In this document: positions 1 through 7,042 of the stretch, piece by piece
How the letters are laid out: the number at the start of each line of letters is the position of its first letter
Numbering within the stretch: position 1 is the stretch's first letter
From: an uncultured Kineothrix sp.
GTDB taxonomy: Bacteria; Bacillota; Clostridia; Lachnospirales; Lachnospiraceae
Assembly: GCA_910587275.1 (NCBI GenBank)
Contig: CAJUMD010000004.1
Span: 1-58,325 of the forward strand
Direction of reading: 5' to 3'
DNA: 58,325 nucleotides
Notes under the pieces: generated by a model
The model's input: the letters and a program-made list of their open reading frames with translations, nothing else
Database searches by the model: none
What the model was told of the DNA's origin: nothing
Made by a program: the position numbers and the translations under genes

Positions 1-2
1 TT

Positions 3-28
3 CGGCATCCATAAGGGATGCCGTTTTT
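3..28 (+). terminator. Rho-independent terminator at window edge
   Basis: An 8-bp perfect stem (CGGCATCC at 3-10, GGATGCCG at 16-23) with a 5-nt loop is followed directly by TTTTT. It should end transcription coming from a gene left of the window. Confidence 0.8.
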
Positions 29-174
29 CTATTATTGGATAGCCCCGACAAATTTATAGTAGATAGTAATGCGCTTTTCCTTACCCTTATGCTGCGGGGG
101 TATTCCTGTTTGGGTAGGGGCGTTTCGGCGGCTCTGGCGGCGTTCTGTGCGTTTATGGTGAGTGCTTCCAGTAC

Positions 175-489
175 GGCGGCACGGTCAAAATCATCACCCG
201 GTTTCCGGGCGGTGATGGGCTTCGTCCTGTCCGGCGTGGGGCGCGGTACAGATGGTGCAGAACCTTGAGGGGCTTGGTATTATCGTGGTTCCCTTGGGAG
301 AATACCAATGAGGAGAGCCGGGAGGTGCAGACGGAAACGCTGACCATCAAGGCGCGCCCGCTGGCAAGCGGCTATGTGAAAGCCAAGACCGGGAACAGGA
401 CATCTGCGGAAACCTATGCCAACTGGTATAAATCCGTATATCTGCCGGAACCCAAAGCGGTGGATGCAGAAACAGAAGGACAGGGATAA
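175..489 (+). pseudogene. Phage major tail (tube) protein remnant, C-terminal part
   Basis: Only the frame from about residue ESREVQTETLTI to the stop at 487-489 reads like a protein. Its pattern (QTETLTI, then a Gly/Lys turn segment, then NWYKSVYLPE) resembles the end of phi13-type phage major tail proteins. No plausible start precedes it, and the upstream codons in this frame (from about 175) are Arg/Trp-rich and look frameshifted. It lies 15 nt before a tail-chaperone-like fragment, which is the normal gene order in siphophage tails. The family assignment is from memory of the pattern and was not searched. This is a dead fragment of a lost prophage. Confidence 0.45.
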
Positions 490-504
490 GGAGGCTGAAA
501 GGAT

Positions 505-729
505 ATGAGCATTGTTAGGAAGATAGGGATAGACGGGCAGGATGTGTTGTTTAAGGCATCGGCGGCAATCCCGCGCATCTACAGGCTGAAATTTCAGAGG
601 GATATTTATAAGGATTTGCGGATTTTGGAAAAGAGCATAGGGGAGGGGGATGAGGAAAATTCCAACCTCGATTTATTTTCGCTTGAAATGTTCGAGAATA
701 TCGCTTACACAATGGCGAAGCACCCGTGA
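505..729 (+). pseudogene. Phage tail assembly chaperone-like protein, truncated
   Basis: A 74-residue frame with a ribosome site (GGAGG near 490) begins MSIVRKIGIDGQDVLFKASA. The pattern of a short beta-rich start, KASAA.PR.YR.KF.RDI.KDL and then LFSLEMFENIAYTMAKH matches small tail assembly chaperone proteins of Firmicutes siphophages, which are normally some 25-40 residues longer. The frame stops right after MAKHP, so the C-terminal part is missing. The segment of a palindromic repeat starting near 771 lies just downstream, and decay or insertion there may have removed the end. It follows the tail-protein fragment with the phage spacing. Confidence 0.55.
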
Positions 730-770
730 TGGGAATGGCATCGTTGATAAAGAAAATGGATTGTGAGGAA

Positions 771-817
771 GTCCGCCCTATGTGATAGTAAACATAACAT
801 TTCAGGCTGAACTGTTA
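771..817. repeat. Palindromic element copy A (end fragment only)
   Basis: It contains GTCCGCCC (771-778), which matches the outer arm end of the larger copies. About 13 nt later comes the flank palindrome built on CATTTCAGGCTGAA (795-817), an 11+1+11 inverted repeat with one mismatch. The same pair of motifs in the same order ends copies B and C. No arms or core remain. Confidence 0.6.
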
Positions 818-847
818 CGGATAGTCGGAATGGACTTAGAACGTGGA

Positions 848-876
848 TTGCTTTTCATAATTGTGTATGATATAAT
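848..876 (+). promoter_or_regulatory. Promoter of the lipoprotein at 939
   Basis: A -35 TTGCTT at 848-853 and a perfect -10 TATAAT at 871-876 are 17 nt apart. Transcription would begin about 55 nt before the start codon at 939. The rest of 730-938 holds only repeat copy A and no gene. Confidence 0.65.
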
Positions 877-938
877 TTTTTCCGGCACAAACTGATAAAT
901 CAGAACTTATAGGTATGAAAGCAAAGGAGTAACAACAA

Positions 939-1613
939 ATGAAAAAAATAAATAAATTATTTCAAAAAGAATTTTCGTTAAAATTCCCTCTGTTTGCCAT
1001 TGACCGGAAAACTATCGTTTTACTGACTGGCTTTATACTGCTATTAACCTGTACCATAACAGGATGCGGAAGTAACGACCGGCAACAGACAATACTTCCT
1101 GTTACAGAACCGATTTCAGGGGAAAGTCCGGCACAGGAAGAACCAGTACAGGCAGCCCAAAACCAGCCTGTCCCCGAAAAAGTGGAACCTGAATCTGAAG
1201 CTGAAACTATAGCCCCATCCCCAGATATATCCTCTGCTTCCGCTTCCTATTTGGGCACATGGCAGATAACCTCATCAACTTTTGGCGCTTACAGTGCCAT
1301 GTCAGAGGAAGATTGCTCTGCACTGGTGGGAACCCGTTTTGAATATTTTAAAGATTATGCTATATATGATGACCAGCACCGTTTGGATTCCCCCCAATAT
1401 TGCGAAAGCACTCAGACCGCAGATGATTTTTCATCCATCTATCAAGGCACTAGTCTGGAAACGCTGGGAATTTCCAAAGATTCTATTCAGGTAGTGGCCA
1501 TAGAAAATGCAAGCGGCATCGGTGATACTTTTTATATAAAGGACGAAAACACTTTGATTATTCCATGGGATGGCGTATTTTTTGAAGTGCAAAGAATCAG
1601 CTCCGACAGCTGA
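939..1613 (+). CDS. Putative lipoprotein of unknown function
   Basis: The product has 224 residues. It starts with a basic stretch and a hydrophobic segment (about residues 27-43) ending in a lipobox-like TITGC, so Cys43 is the likely lipidated residue and the protein should be surface anchored. The next about 50 residues are Pro/Glu/Gln-rich, typical of a spacer from the membrane. The C-terminal half (about 100-224) is a compact domain beginning YLGTWQI, which recalls small extracellular beta-barrel domains, but I cannot name a family. The signal region is longer than usual. The start ATG at 939 has AAGGAGT 9-10 nt upstream and a good promoter. It stands alone between phage debris and a repeat copy, so it may be a cargo gene of the lost element. 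Confidence 0.7.
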   Translation: MKKINKLFQKEFSLKFPLFAIDRKTIVLLTGFILLLTCTITGCGSNDRQQTILPVTEPISGESPAQEEPVQAAQNQPVPEKVEPESEAETIAPSPDISSASASYLGTWQITSSTFGAYSAMSEEDCSALVGTRFEYFKDYAIYDDQHRLDSPQYCESTQTADDFSSIYQGTSLETLGISKDSIQVVAIENASGIGDTFYIKDENTLIIPWDGVFFEVQRISSDS

Positions 1614-1617
1614 TTCC

Positions 1618-1698
1618 GTGCAGAGGTTCCTCAAAAGAGGCTGGCAAGAAGTCCTTGACGCATACCATGACGCAGCAGAGAAAGCCAAGCCGAAATAA
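1618..1698 (+). pseudogene. Short coding remnant of unknown origin
   Basis: A 26-residue open stretch (reads QRFLKRGWQEVLDAYHDAA, then EKAKPK and stop) starts only at a GTG with no ribosome site. It is amphipathic and protein-like, so it is probably the tail end of a gene whose front was deleted. The repeat arm of copy B begins exactly at its stop codon. The identity is unknown, and a phage or mobile element origin is a guess from context. Confidence 0.3.
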
Positions 1699-1800
1699 GC
1701 GCACGGAAAACCGGGACAGGCGCTTCCGCTGCCGCCGCCCCGCAAAAAACTCCCTCCCGTGCGTCCGCCCACGAACATAACACTTCAGGCTGAACCGTTA
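1699..1800. repeat. Palindromic element copy B (single arm plus flank)
   Basis: 1699-1768 is nearly identical to the reverse complement of the left arm of copy C (13515-13585), from GCGCACGGAAAACCGGGACA to the end motif GTGCGTCCGC. It is followed by the flank palindrome around CACTTCAGGCTGAA (1778-1800). The opposite arm and the two-hairpin core are absent, so this is a solo arm. Confidence 0.75.
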
Positions 1801-1831
1801 ACTCAAATCGGACAAGAATTTCAAGAAACTA

Positions 1832-1860
1832 TTTCTTTTTTTCCTGGAATGGGTTATAAT
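1832..1860 (+). promoter_or_regulatory. Promoter of fba
   Basis: A perfect -10 TATAAT lies at 1855-1860, with a weak -35 (TTTCTT at 1832-1837) 17 nt upstream. The transcript would carry a short leader to the ribosome site ATGGAGG near 1892. Confidence 0.55.
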
Positions 1861-1908
1861 AAATTCCATAAATATGTATTTATTTTAATGATATGGAGGT
1901 AGATAAAA

Positions 1909-2772
1909 ATGTTAGTATCAGCAACAGAAATGCTTCAAAAAGCAAAAGCCGGCCATTATGCAGTCGGACAGTTCAACATCAACAACCTTGAGTGGACAAA
2001 AGCTATTCTTCTGACGGCTCAGGAGAATAATTCTCCCGTTATTCTTGGGGTTTCCGAAGGCGCTGGTAAGTACATGGGCGGTTATGATGTGGTAGTGGGT
2101 ATGGTAAACGGTTTGATTAAAGACCAGAATATCACGGTTCCCGTTGCCCTTCACTTGGACCACGGCAGCTATGACCACTGCTACAAGTGCATCGAAGCCG
2201 GTTTTTCGTCCGTAATGTTCGACGGTTCCCACTATCCGATTGATGAAAACGTGGCTAAGACAAAGGAATTGGTTGCTGCAGCACATGATAAGGGAATCTC
2301 CATCGAAGCGGAAGTCGGCGCAATCGGCGGTGAGGAAGACGGCGTAATCGGTAAAGGCGAATGTGCGGATCCCAATGAGTGCAAGGCAATTGCCGATCTC
2401 GGCATTGACTTCCTTGCAGCAGGTATCGGCAATATCCACGGAAAATATCCGGAGAACTGGGAAGGTCTGTCCTTTGAGACGCTGGATGCCATCCAGAAAC
2501 TGACGGGCGATATGCCTTTGGTGCTTCACGGCGGTACCGGTATCCCGGCTGATATGATTAAGAAAGCAATTTCTTTGGGCGTTGCAAAGATTAATGTAAA
2601 TACGGAGTGCCAGTTGGCTTTTGCGGCAGCTACACGTAAGTACATCGAAGAAGGAAAAGACCTTCAGGGTAAGGGATTTGACCCCCGTAAGATTCTTGCA
2701 CCCGGCTTCGAGGCAATCAAGGCTACCGTTAAGGAAAAAATGGAATTGTTCGGCTCCATAGGTAAGGCTTGA
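1909..2772 (+). CDS. fba: Fructose-1,6-bisphosphate aldolase, class II
   Basis: This cytoplasmic zinc enzyme of glycolysis and gluconeogenesis splits fructose-1,6-bisphosphate into glyceraldehyde-3-phosphate and dihydroxyacetone phosphate. The 287 residues match the usual length of the short class IIA/B aldolases. Visible signatures are VGQFNINNLEW near the start, the metal-binding LHLDHGSYDHC (about residues 81-91), the loop EAEVGAIGGEEDGV (about 133-146), a metal-ligand His in IGNIHGKYP, LVLHGGTGIP (about 205-214) and the phosphate-binding KINVNTEC. The start ATG has GGAGG 8-9 nt upstream. It is a single-gene unit between its own promoter and the terminator at 2802. It may also act on tagatose-bisphosphate, since the class II subfamilies cannot be separated by eye. 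Confidence 0.96.
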   Translation: MLVSATEMLQKAKAGHYAVGQFNINNLEWTKAILLTAQENNSPVILGVSEGAGKYMGGYDVVVGMVNGLIKDQNITVPVALHLDHGSYDHCYKCIEAGFSSVMFDGSHYPIDENVAKTKELVAAAHDKGISIEAEVGAIGGEEDGVIGKGECADPNECKAIADLGIDFLAAGIGNIHGKYPENWEGLSFETLDAIQKLTGDMPLVLHGGTGIPADMIKKAISLGVAKINVNTECQLAFAAATRKYIEEGKDLQGKGFDPRKILAPGFEAIKATVKEKMELFGSIGKA

Positions 2773-2801
2773 GTATAAGCAGGAAAGATGGTATTTTATG
2801 G

Positions 2802-2830
2802 AAAAGGCTGCCCGCGCTGGACAGCCTTTT
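2802..2830 (+). terminator. Terminator after fba
   Basis: AAAAGGCTG (2802-2810) pairs with CAGCCTTTT (2822-2830) across an 11-nt loop. The stem ends in TTTT, and the A-tract makes it work in both directions. Confidence 0.75.
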
Positions 2831-2957
2831 GTGGAAGTCAAATAATGCAGCAAAGCCATGCCGGCAGATATAAGAGGCGCGGCAGGCATAATCAAAATAA
2901 TGAAACAGAAGATACGGAAATATTTTTATGAGAGGATGCAGGAGGTAGAATTGAAAA

Positions 2958-3434
2958 ATGGCAAGAGTATGGAATGTCAAAGTTGACGAACGGATGTATG
3001 CGGTACAGTTAAAAGGAAGGAAAGTGGATGTTAACGGGGAGAAACTGAAACTGAGTAAATATAAGAAGAAAACAGGGTTGGTTCATGAAGAATATGAATT
3101 TCCCGTAGGCTCCAAGAATGCGCTTTTGGTGTTGAAGAATATGAGCGCACCACAGCTTGTGATAGACGGTATAGACTGTGCCACGGGAGAGCAATATGTG
3201 CCGTTTAAAATGCCGTGGTGGTCGTACATATTTATTGTTCTTCACCTAATCAATTTCATGAACGGGGCCATAGGGGCATTGGCGGCGATTGTCGGCGTTG
3301 GGGCTGCAACGGCTATATCCAATAATAGCAGGATGAATATAGTGGTAAGGCTGCTGTTGAATATTGTGCTGTTGGTATTATTATATGGGATGGTTATCGG
3401 CCTTGCATTTGCCATCACGGGCGCCATTTATTAA
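2958..3434 (+). CDS. Small membrane protein of unknown function
   Basis: The product has 158 residues. The first about 75 are a soluble, beta-rich, charged domain that opens ARVWNVKVDERMYAVQLKGR. The rest is hydrophobic, with three likely membrane spans (about 82-95 running into a Gly/Ala-rich span 98-116, and 125-157). The soluble part is followed by PFKMPWWSYIF, a typical interfacial entry into the membrane. No family was recognised. The ATG at 2958 has AGGAGG 12 nt upstream, slightly far. It is 41 nt before the DUF1189-like gene and probably co-transcribed with it, ending at the palindromic terminator at 4507. Confidence 0.75.
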   Translation: MARVWNVKVDERMYAVQLKGRKVDVNGEKLKLSKYKKKTGLVHEEYEFPVGSKNALLVLKNMSAPQLVIDGIDCATGEQYVPFKMPWWSYIFIVLHLINFMNGAIGALAAIVGVGAATAISNNSRMNIVVRLLLNIVLLVLLYGMVIGLAFAITGAIY

Positions 3435-3475
3435 AAAAGAATATGAGTCCGCAAAAGCGGACATGAGGTAGAAGC

Positions 3476-4480
3476 ATGAATATATTTAAGGAAATGGTGT
3501 TGTCCATTTACAGTTATAAAAGTTACAAAGGCTTTTTGAATAATAAAAAATCCAAGGTGTTTGGGTTTGCCCTGGTGCTGATGCTGATTTACTGGCTGGT
3601 AACCATGGGGATATCCGCCGTGGAAACCGGGCTGATTGGTCCGGGATTGGCACGTGAAATGGACGAGATAATTCCGGAGTTTGAGTTGGCGGACGGGGTT
3701 TTGTGGATGGAAGATGTCATTGAATATGAGGATGCCACTTCCATAGTCAACATCGATACGGATCCGGATTACGTATTTTATGATGCGTATGAAATGATGG
3801 ATGACTTGAACGAATACCAGTCCGTGCTTTTGATGGATTCGGAGAAGATTATTATAAAAAACGGAACCCAGGTGCAGCAGTATTATTTCAGTGAGTTGGA
3901 AGATTTGGATTTTACCAAGGATGATTTGATGGGGCTTGTCCCGTACATATATCTTTTTTTTGCAATCTTCTTCCTTCTTTCCTATATATGCATGACGGCA
4001 CTGTTCTTTTTGGGGGTTGCCGTTGTTGCCCTGTGCGGAATGATTGTGGCATCCTGTATGAAATGCCGGCTTACCTTTGGTCAGTTGTACCTGCTTGGCA
4101 TTTACAGCCGTGTGCTTCCATTGCTCATCAAGGCGGCAGTGTCTTTCCTTCCTTTTCACATCCCGTTCTTTTGGGTGATTAACTTCGGTATTTCCCTGAT
4201 GATTATCGGTGCGGCAATACAGAAGATGAAGGAACAGAACCTGCAAAGACCGCTGGAATTTTCTTCCGGAAACGCCGGGTATGGAAACGGCGGCGGAAAC
4301 TTTTCCGGTATTTATAATGCCGGTGGTTACGGTTCCGGCCAGTACCAGGGCAGCGGTGATTTTATGCCGGGCGGGAACGGAATTGGAAGCGGAAATGGGA
4401 ATGAAAATGCATACGGAACGGGTTCCCCAACGGAAAATAACGGCAGGAATAACGGAAATGATTTCTCGTGGATGAAGTAG
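3476..4480 (+). CDS. DUF1189-like integral membrane protein with Gly/Asn-rich tail
   Basis: The product has 334 residues. The start FKEMVLSIYSYKSYKGFLNN followed by a span (about 28-48) is the typical opening of DUF1189 proteins. An extracellular domain follows (about 50-155). Three more spans sit at about 158-180, 183-200 and 220-240. The last about 80 residues (from 255) are almost only Gly, Asn, Ser, Tyr and Pro, a low-complexity tail that is not part of the usual domain. Function is unknown for the family, and a role in envelope homeostasis is only a guess. GAGGT lies 7 nt before the ATG. It follows the small membrane protein in the same unit. Confidence 0.75.
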   Translation: MNIFKEMVLSIYSYKSYKGFLNNKKSKVFGFALVLMLIYWLVTMGISAVETGLIGPGLAREMDEIIPEFELADGVLWMEDVIEYEDATSIVNIDTDPDYVFYDAYEMMDDLNEYQSVLLMDSEKIIIKNGTQVQQYYFSELEDLDFTKDDLMGLVPYIYLFFAIFFLLSYICMTALFFLGVAVVALCGMIVASCMKCRLTFGQLYLLGIYSRVLPLLIKAAVSFLPFHIPFFWVINFGISLMIIGAAIQKMKEQNLQRPLEFSSGNAGYGNGGGNFSGIYNAGGYGSGQYQGSGDFMPGGNGIGSGNGNENAYGTGSPTENNGRNNGNDFSWMK

Positions 4481-4506
4481 GCGGGGAAAAGCAGGTAAAA
4501 TACAGG

Positions 4507-4534
4507 CGGGCAGGGAAGATATCTTCCCTGCCCG
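4507..4534 (+). terminator. Perfect 28-bp palindrome, terminator of the 2958-4480 unit
   Basis: CGGGCAGGGAAGAT at 4507-4520 is followed without a loop by its exact complement at 4521-4534, then TTTATG. As RNA this gives a very stable hairpin. It lies between a plus-strand operon and a minus-strand gene that converge on it, so it likely serves both. Confidence 0.65.
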
Positions 4535-4563
4535 TTTATGCACAGCCCCATACAGAGGAAGTG

Positions 4564-4597
4564 TGCCGCTAAAGCGGCGCATGGGGCGCCTTTTTAT
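4564..4597. repeat. TGCCGCTAAAGCGGC hairpin, dispersed copy 1
   Basis: A 26-nt block (4564-4589) recurs at 51533-51558 with one difference. It contains a GCCGC/GCGGC stem with loop TAAA and then CATGGGGCGC. Here GGCGC/GCGCC followed by TTTTT (about 4576-4597) can also act as a plus-strand terminator. It sits beside the stop codon of the symporter. Confidence 0.6.
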
Positions 4598-6051
4598 AGG
4601 TCATCGCCGCCGATGGTTTCCTGTCCTGCTTTTACCCTTGCAATATATTCCTTGGTCATTTCAATGACCTGGCCGGATAACAGGGTGACGGCGATTAAGT
4701 TCGGAAGCGCCATGAAGCCGTTGAAGGTGTCTGAAATGTCCACCACAAGGCTTAAAGATGCATTGCAGCCGAGGAAGATGATGAGGATGAATACCAGTTT
4801 GTAAACCGGAACTGCCTTTAAGCCGAACAGGTATTCAATGCCCCGTTCCCCATAGTAGGACCAGCCCAAAATCGTGGAGAAGGCAAACAGCATGACCGCG
4901 ATGGAAATAAAAGCGCCGCCTGCGGAGCCGAATACCGATTCAAAGGCGGAAGCGGTAAGCGCCACACCGCTTTTTAAATGATCGGGCAGGCTGCTCCCCA
5001 CATACTGTGCATATTCGTGATAATCATAGACGCCGGAAGTCAGTATCGTAAGCGCCGTCATGGTGCATACGAGAATGGTGTCGGCAAATACTTCAAAGAT
5101 TCCCCACATGCCCTGTACCACAGGCTCTTTTACATTGGAAGCGGAATGTACCATGACGGAAGAACCAAGCCCCGCCTCATTGGAAAATACACCGCGGGAA
5201 ATGCCGCGTTTCATGGCAATCATGACGGTAAACCCTGCCACGCCGCCGCCCATGGAGGCGAAGTTGAACGCATGGCCGAAAATGGCGCCAAAGGCTGCCG
5301 GAACGGCGGATGCGTTGGAAAGGATGATGATAAGCGCACCGAGAATGTAGGTGACTGCCATGAACGGCACCAGTTTCTCCGTAACGGAAGCAATCCGCTT
5401 AATGCCGCCCACGATAACGAGCCCGGCAAGCAGCATGACAATCAGTGCGGTAAGCCACTTGGGGACGGAAAAAGAATTATAAAGACCATTGGCAATTTCA
5501 TTTCCCTGTGACATGTTGCCGATGCCAAAAGAAGCCAGCACGCAGAAGACGGAGAAAATGACCGCCAGCCATTTCCATCCAAGCCCTTTTTCTATGTAAA
5601 TCATGGCGCCGCCGATCCAGTCTCCTTTTTCATTTTTGTAACGGTATTTGATACCCAGCGTATTTTCCGCGTAATTCGTCATCATGCCGAGGAAGGCGGA
5701 AAGCCACATCCAAAAGATGGCGCCGGGACCTCCGAGCGCCAGGGCAACGGCGACACCGGAAATATTACCGACACCGATGGTGGCGGCAAGTGCCGTGCAC
5801 AGTGACTGGAACTGGCTGATGGCGTGTTTGTCGTCCGTTTTCCTGACGTGTGATGCGTCTTTGCGGAATAACTGGAGGAATGTTACGTCAATCCAGTATT
5901 TGAAATGGGATATCTGGAAAACTTTCGTGCGCAGCGTGAACATCAGTCCCACTGCGAGGAAGAAAACCAGCATAACGGGTCCCCAGATAAAATTGTTCAG
6001 GACGCCGTTGACTTTGGTTACGGTTTCAATAAAACGCTCCATAGATTCCAT
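4594..6051 (-). CDS. Sodium:alanine/glycine symporter (AGCS family)
   Basis: Eleven or so hydrophobic spans and the family pattern (NNFIWGPVMLVFFLAVGLMFTLR at the start, broken here by position only; GVGNISGVA; GGPGAIFWMW; GVFSNEAGLGSS; FSTILGWSYYGERG) identify an AGCS transporter that imports alanine or glycine with sodium. The 485 residues from ATG 6051 fit the family length. The best ribosome site (GGAGG at 6080-6084) is too far from this ATG. It suits a 15-codon leader at 6073 or, less well, a GTG at 6063 in the symporter frame. Promoter and leader terminator are at 6192-6221 and 6151-6180, shared in form with glnK. The gene is probably monocistronic. Confidence 0.9.
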   Translation of the reverse strand: MESMERFIETVTKVNGVLNNFIWGPVMLVFFLAVGLMFTLRTKVFQISHFKYWIDVTFLQLFRKDASHVRKTDDKHAISQFQSLCTALAATIGVGNISGVAVALALGGPGAIFWMWLSAFLGMMTNYAENTLGIKYRYKNEKGDWIGGAMIYIEKGLGWKWLAVIFSVFCVLASFGIGNMSQGNEIANGLYNSFSVPKWLTALIVMLLAGLVIVGGIKRIASVTEKLVPFMAVTYILGALIIILSNASAVPAAFGAIFGHAFNFASMGGGVAGFTVMIAMKRGISRGVFSNEAGLGSSVMVHSASNVKEPVVQGMWGIFEVFADTILVCTMTALTILTSGVYDYHEYAQYVGSSLPDHLKSGVALTASAFESVFGSAGGAFISIAVMLFAFSTILGWSYYGERGIEYLFGLKAVPVYKLVFILIIFLGCNASLSLVVDISDTFNGFMALPNLIAVTLLSGQVIEMTKEYIARVKAGQETIGGDDL

Positions 6052-6073
6052 GGCATATCTCACTGTATGCCAT
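6026..6073 (-). CDS. Possible 15-residue leader peptide overlapping the symporter start
   Basis: ATG at 6073 has a near-ideal GGAGG six nt upstream and reads MAYSEICHGIYGAFY, then TGA at 6026-6028. It overlaps the symporter start in another frame. The start region can also fold: CATGGCATA and TATGCCATG form a 9-bp stem whose loop holds the alternative GTG start. Translation of this leader could open the hairpin and couple to the symporter. This is inference only; a misplaced start for the symporter is the main alternative. Confidence 0.35.
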   Translation of the reverse strand: MAYSEICHGIYGAFY

Positions 6074-6139
6074 GTTACACCTCCTTCATAAATATGATTG
6101 TCGGGTATCCGTCGGCTTAAGCCGGTATTTTTTGGACTG

Positions 6140-6180
6140 CCCGTGTGCACAAAAAAAGAGCGCCATGTTATTACGCTCTT
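6140..6180 (-). terminator. Promoter-proximal terminator in the symporter leader
   Basis: On the minus strand AAGAGCG (6174-6180) pairs with CGCTCTT (6156-6162) around an 11-nt loop and runs into seven U (6151-6157). The sequence then continues GTGCACACGGG. The 19-nt block CCCGTGTGCACAAAAAAAG (plus strand, 6140-6158) is identical to 13412-13430 in front of glnK. The terminator lies only about 20 nt after the promoter, so readthrough must be controlled or simply partial. Confidence 0.6.
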
Positions 6181-6191
6181 GTAATATTTTT

Positions 6192-6221
6192 ATTTTAGCT
6201 TATTTAGGGGCGTTATGTCAA
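6192..6221 (-). promoter_or_regulatory. Promoter of the symporter
   Basis: The minus strand shows TTGACA (6216-6221) and TAAAAT (6192-6197) with an 18-nt spacer. Confidence 0.6.
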
Positions 6222-6239
6222 TAAAAACGTTTGATGCCC

Positions 6240-6422
6240 AAAAAGGGAGGATGCCAAGGAAAGCTGTCTTTCCTTGGCATTTATTATGAAAAAGTTATAA
6301 AAAATCAATTAACTGTGTCTGTCGTGTCTTTATCTTATGAATTTAGTATATGGGAAATTCATGTCTAAAGAATGAGAGGGAATTAAAGTTTTTTTTAAAT
6401 AAATATGAATGAAATATGAACG
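6240..6422. repeat. Direct repeat R1 (about 183 bp) with strong hairpin
   Basis: R1 and R2 (6502-6688) share the same order of blocks: GGGAGGATGCCAAGG, a perfect 12-bp hairpin TGCCAAGGAAAG/CTTTCCTTGGCA, ATTATGAAAAAGTTATAAAA, AACTGTGTCTGTC, GTATATGGGAAATTCATGTC and AAGAATGAGAG, ending at TGAACG. Only scattered changes and small indels separate them. No reading frame is conserved. They may be two copies of a promoter or terminator region left by duplication of a gene now deleted. Confidence 0.85.
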
Positions 6423-6501
6423 GAAAAATGCCTTGCCACAGGGCGCATACACTGGTATCATCGGAAGGGGACAGCCGGAAAGAAGCCGTTAATTACCCCT
6501 G

Positions 6502-6688
6502 AAAAGGGAGGATGCCAAGGAAAGCTGTTCTTTCCTTGGCACTTATTATGAAAAAGTTATAAAAAATCTATGAACTGTGTCTGTCATGTTTTATTTATCT
6601 TATGAATTCAGTATATGGGAAATTCATGTCTAAAGAATGAGAGAGAATTAAAGTCTTTTTAAAATATATATGAATGAAGTGTGAACGC
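6502..6688. repeat. Direct repeat R2 (about 187 bp), partner of R1
   Basis: This is the second copy of R1, with the hairpin stem intact. It ends about 50 bp before the gene fragment at 6737. The 79 bp between R1 and R2 (6423-6501) contain no gene that I can recognise. Confidence 0.85.
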
Positions 6689-6736
6689 GGCAGAAGGGAA
6701 CCGCCCGGACGCAACGGATTTTAACATAACGGTCTT

Positions 6737-7042
6737 TTGGATGTTATTCCTAAGTCGGAGTTTGAAAGCGTATTTCAATCCTTTTTCCGGGCAGACAGCC
6801 AGGTGTTGCGGCAGTATACGGTATATCATGAAAATACGCAAACGTACCGGTACCGGGAAAGGGGCATGTTTGATTTTGCCCCTACCCCCGAAATTCCGTA
6901 TCCCGAAGTGGTTTCTTATGAAGAAAGCAGGGACGGGACCGTTAAGCCCACCGTAAACGCCGTTTGGCCGGAGGAATGCCGGCAAAATGGCAGGAATATT
7001 ACAAATAAGCAGGAAGATTTTCCCAATCAAAAAGCAGGTTAA
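6737..7042 (+). pseudogene. Remnant of a Lachnospiraceae lipoprotein gene (DUF6070-like)
   Basis: The stretch DVIPKSEFESVFQSFFRAD, then LRQYT.YHE.TQTYRYR.RGMFDFAPTPEIPYPEVVSYEESRDGTVK (gaps shown by dots), then LTVNAVWPEE-like text, reads as a well-kept piece of a protein. It resembles a family of secreted proteins annotated DUF6070, as I recall it. A stop codon lies a few codons upstream in frame, there is no signal peptide or start, and after VWPEE the sequence degenerates into an unrelated tail. It is an internal fragment of about 80 codons. Its position after R2 suggests R2 or its neighbour once drove or followed this gene. Confidence 0.6.

Noticed and set aside
35..268. 77-codon frame at the window start as a gene
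   Set aside because: No ribosome site, Ala/Ser/Arg-rich composition, and it overlaps the phage tail remnant in another frame.
1918..2895. Long minus-strand open frame (325 codons) opposite fba
   Set aside because: Shadow of the strongly conserved aldolase; the composition is His/Cys-rich, with no ribosome site and no family pattern.
3431..4582. Minus-strand open frame of 383 codons opposite the DUF1189-like gene
   Set aside because: Antisense of a real membrane protein; rich in His, Gln and Lys in a non-protein-like way and no start signal.
6240..6688. R1/R2 as long terminal repeats of a mobile element
   Set aside because: They are direct repeats only 79 bp apart with no enzyme gene between them and no target duplication seen.
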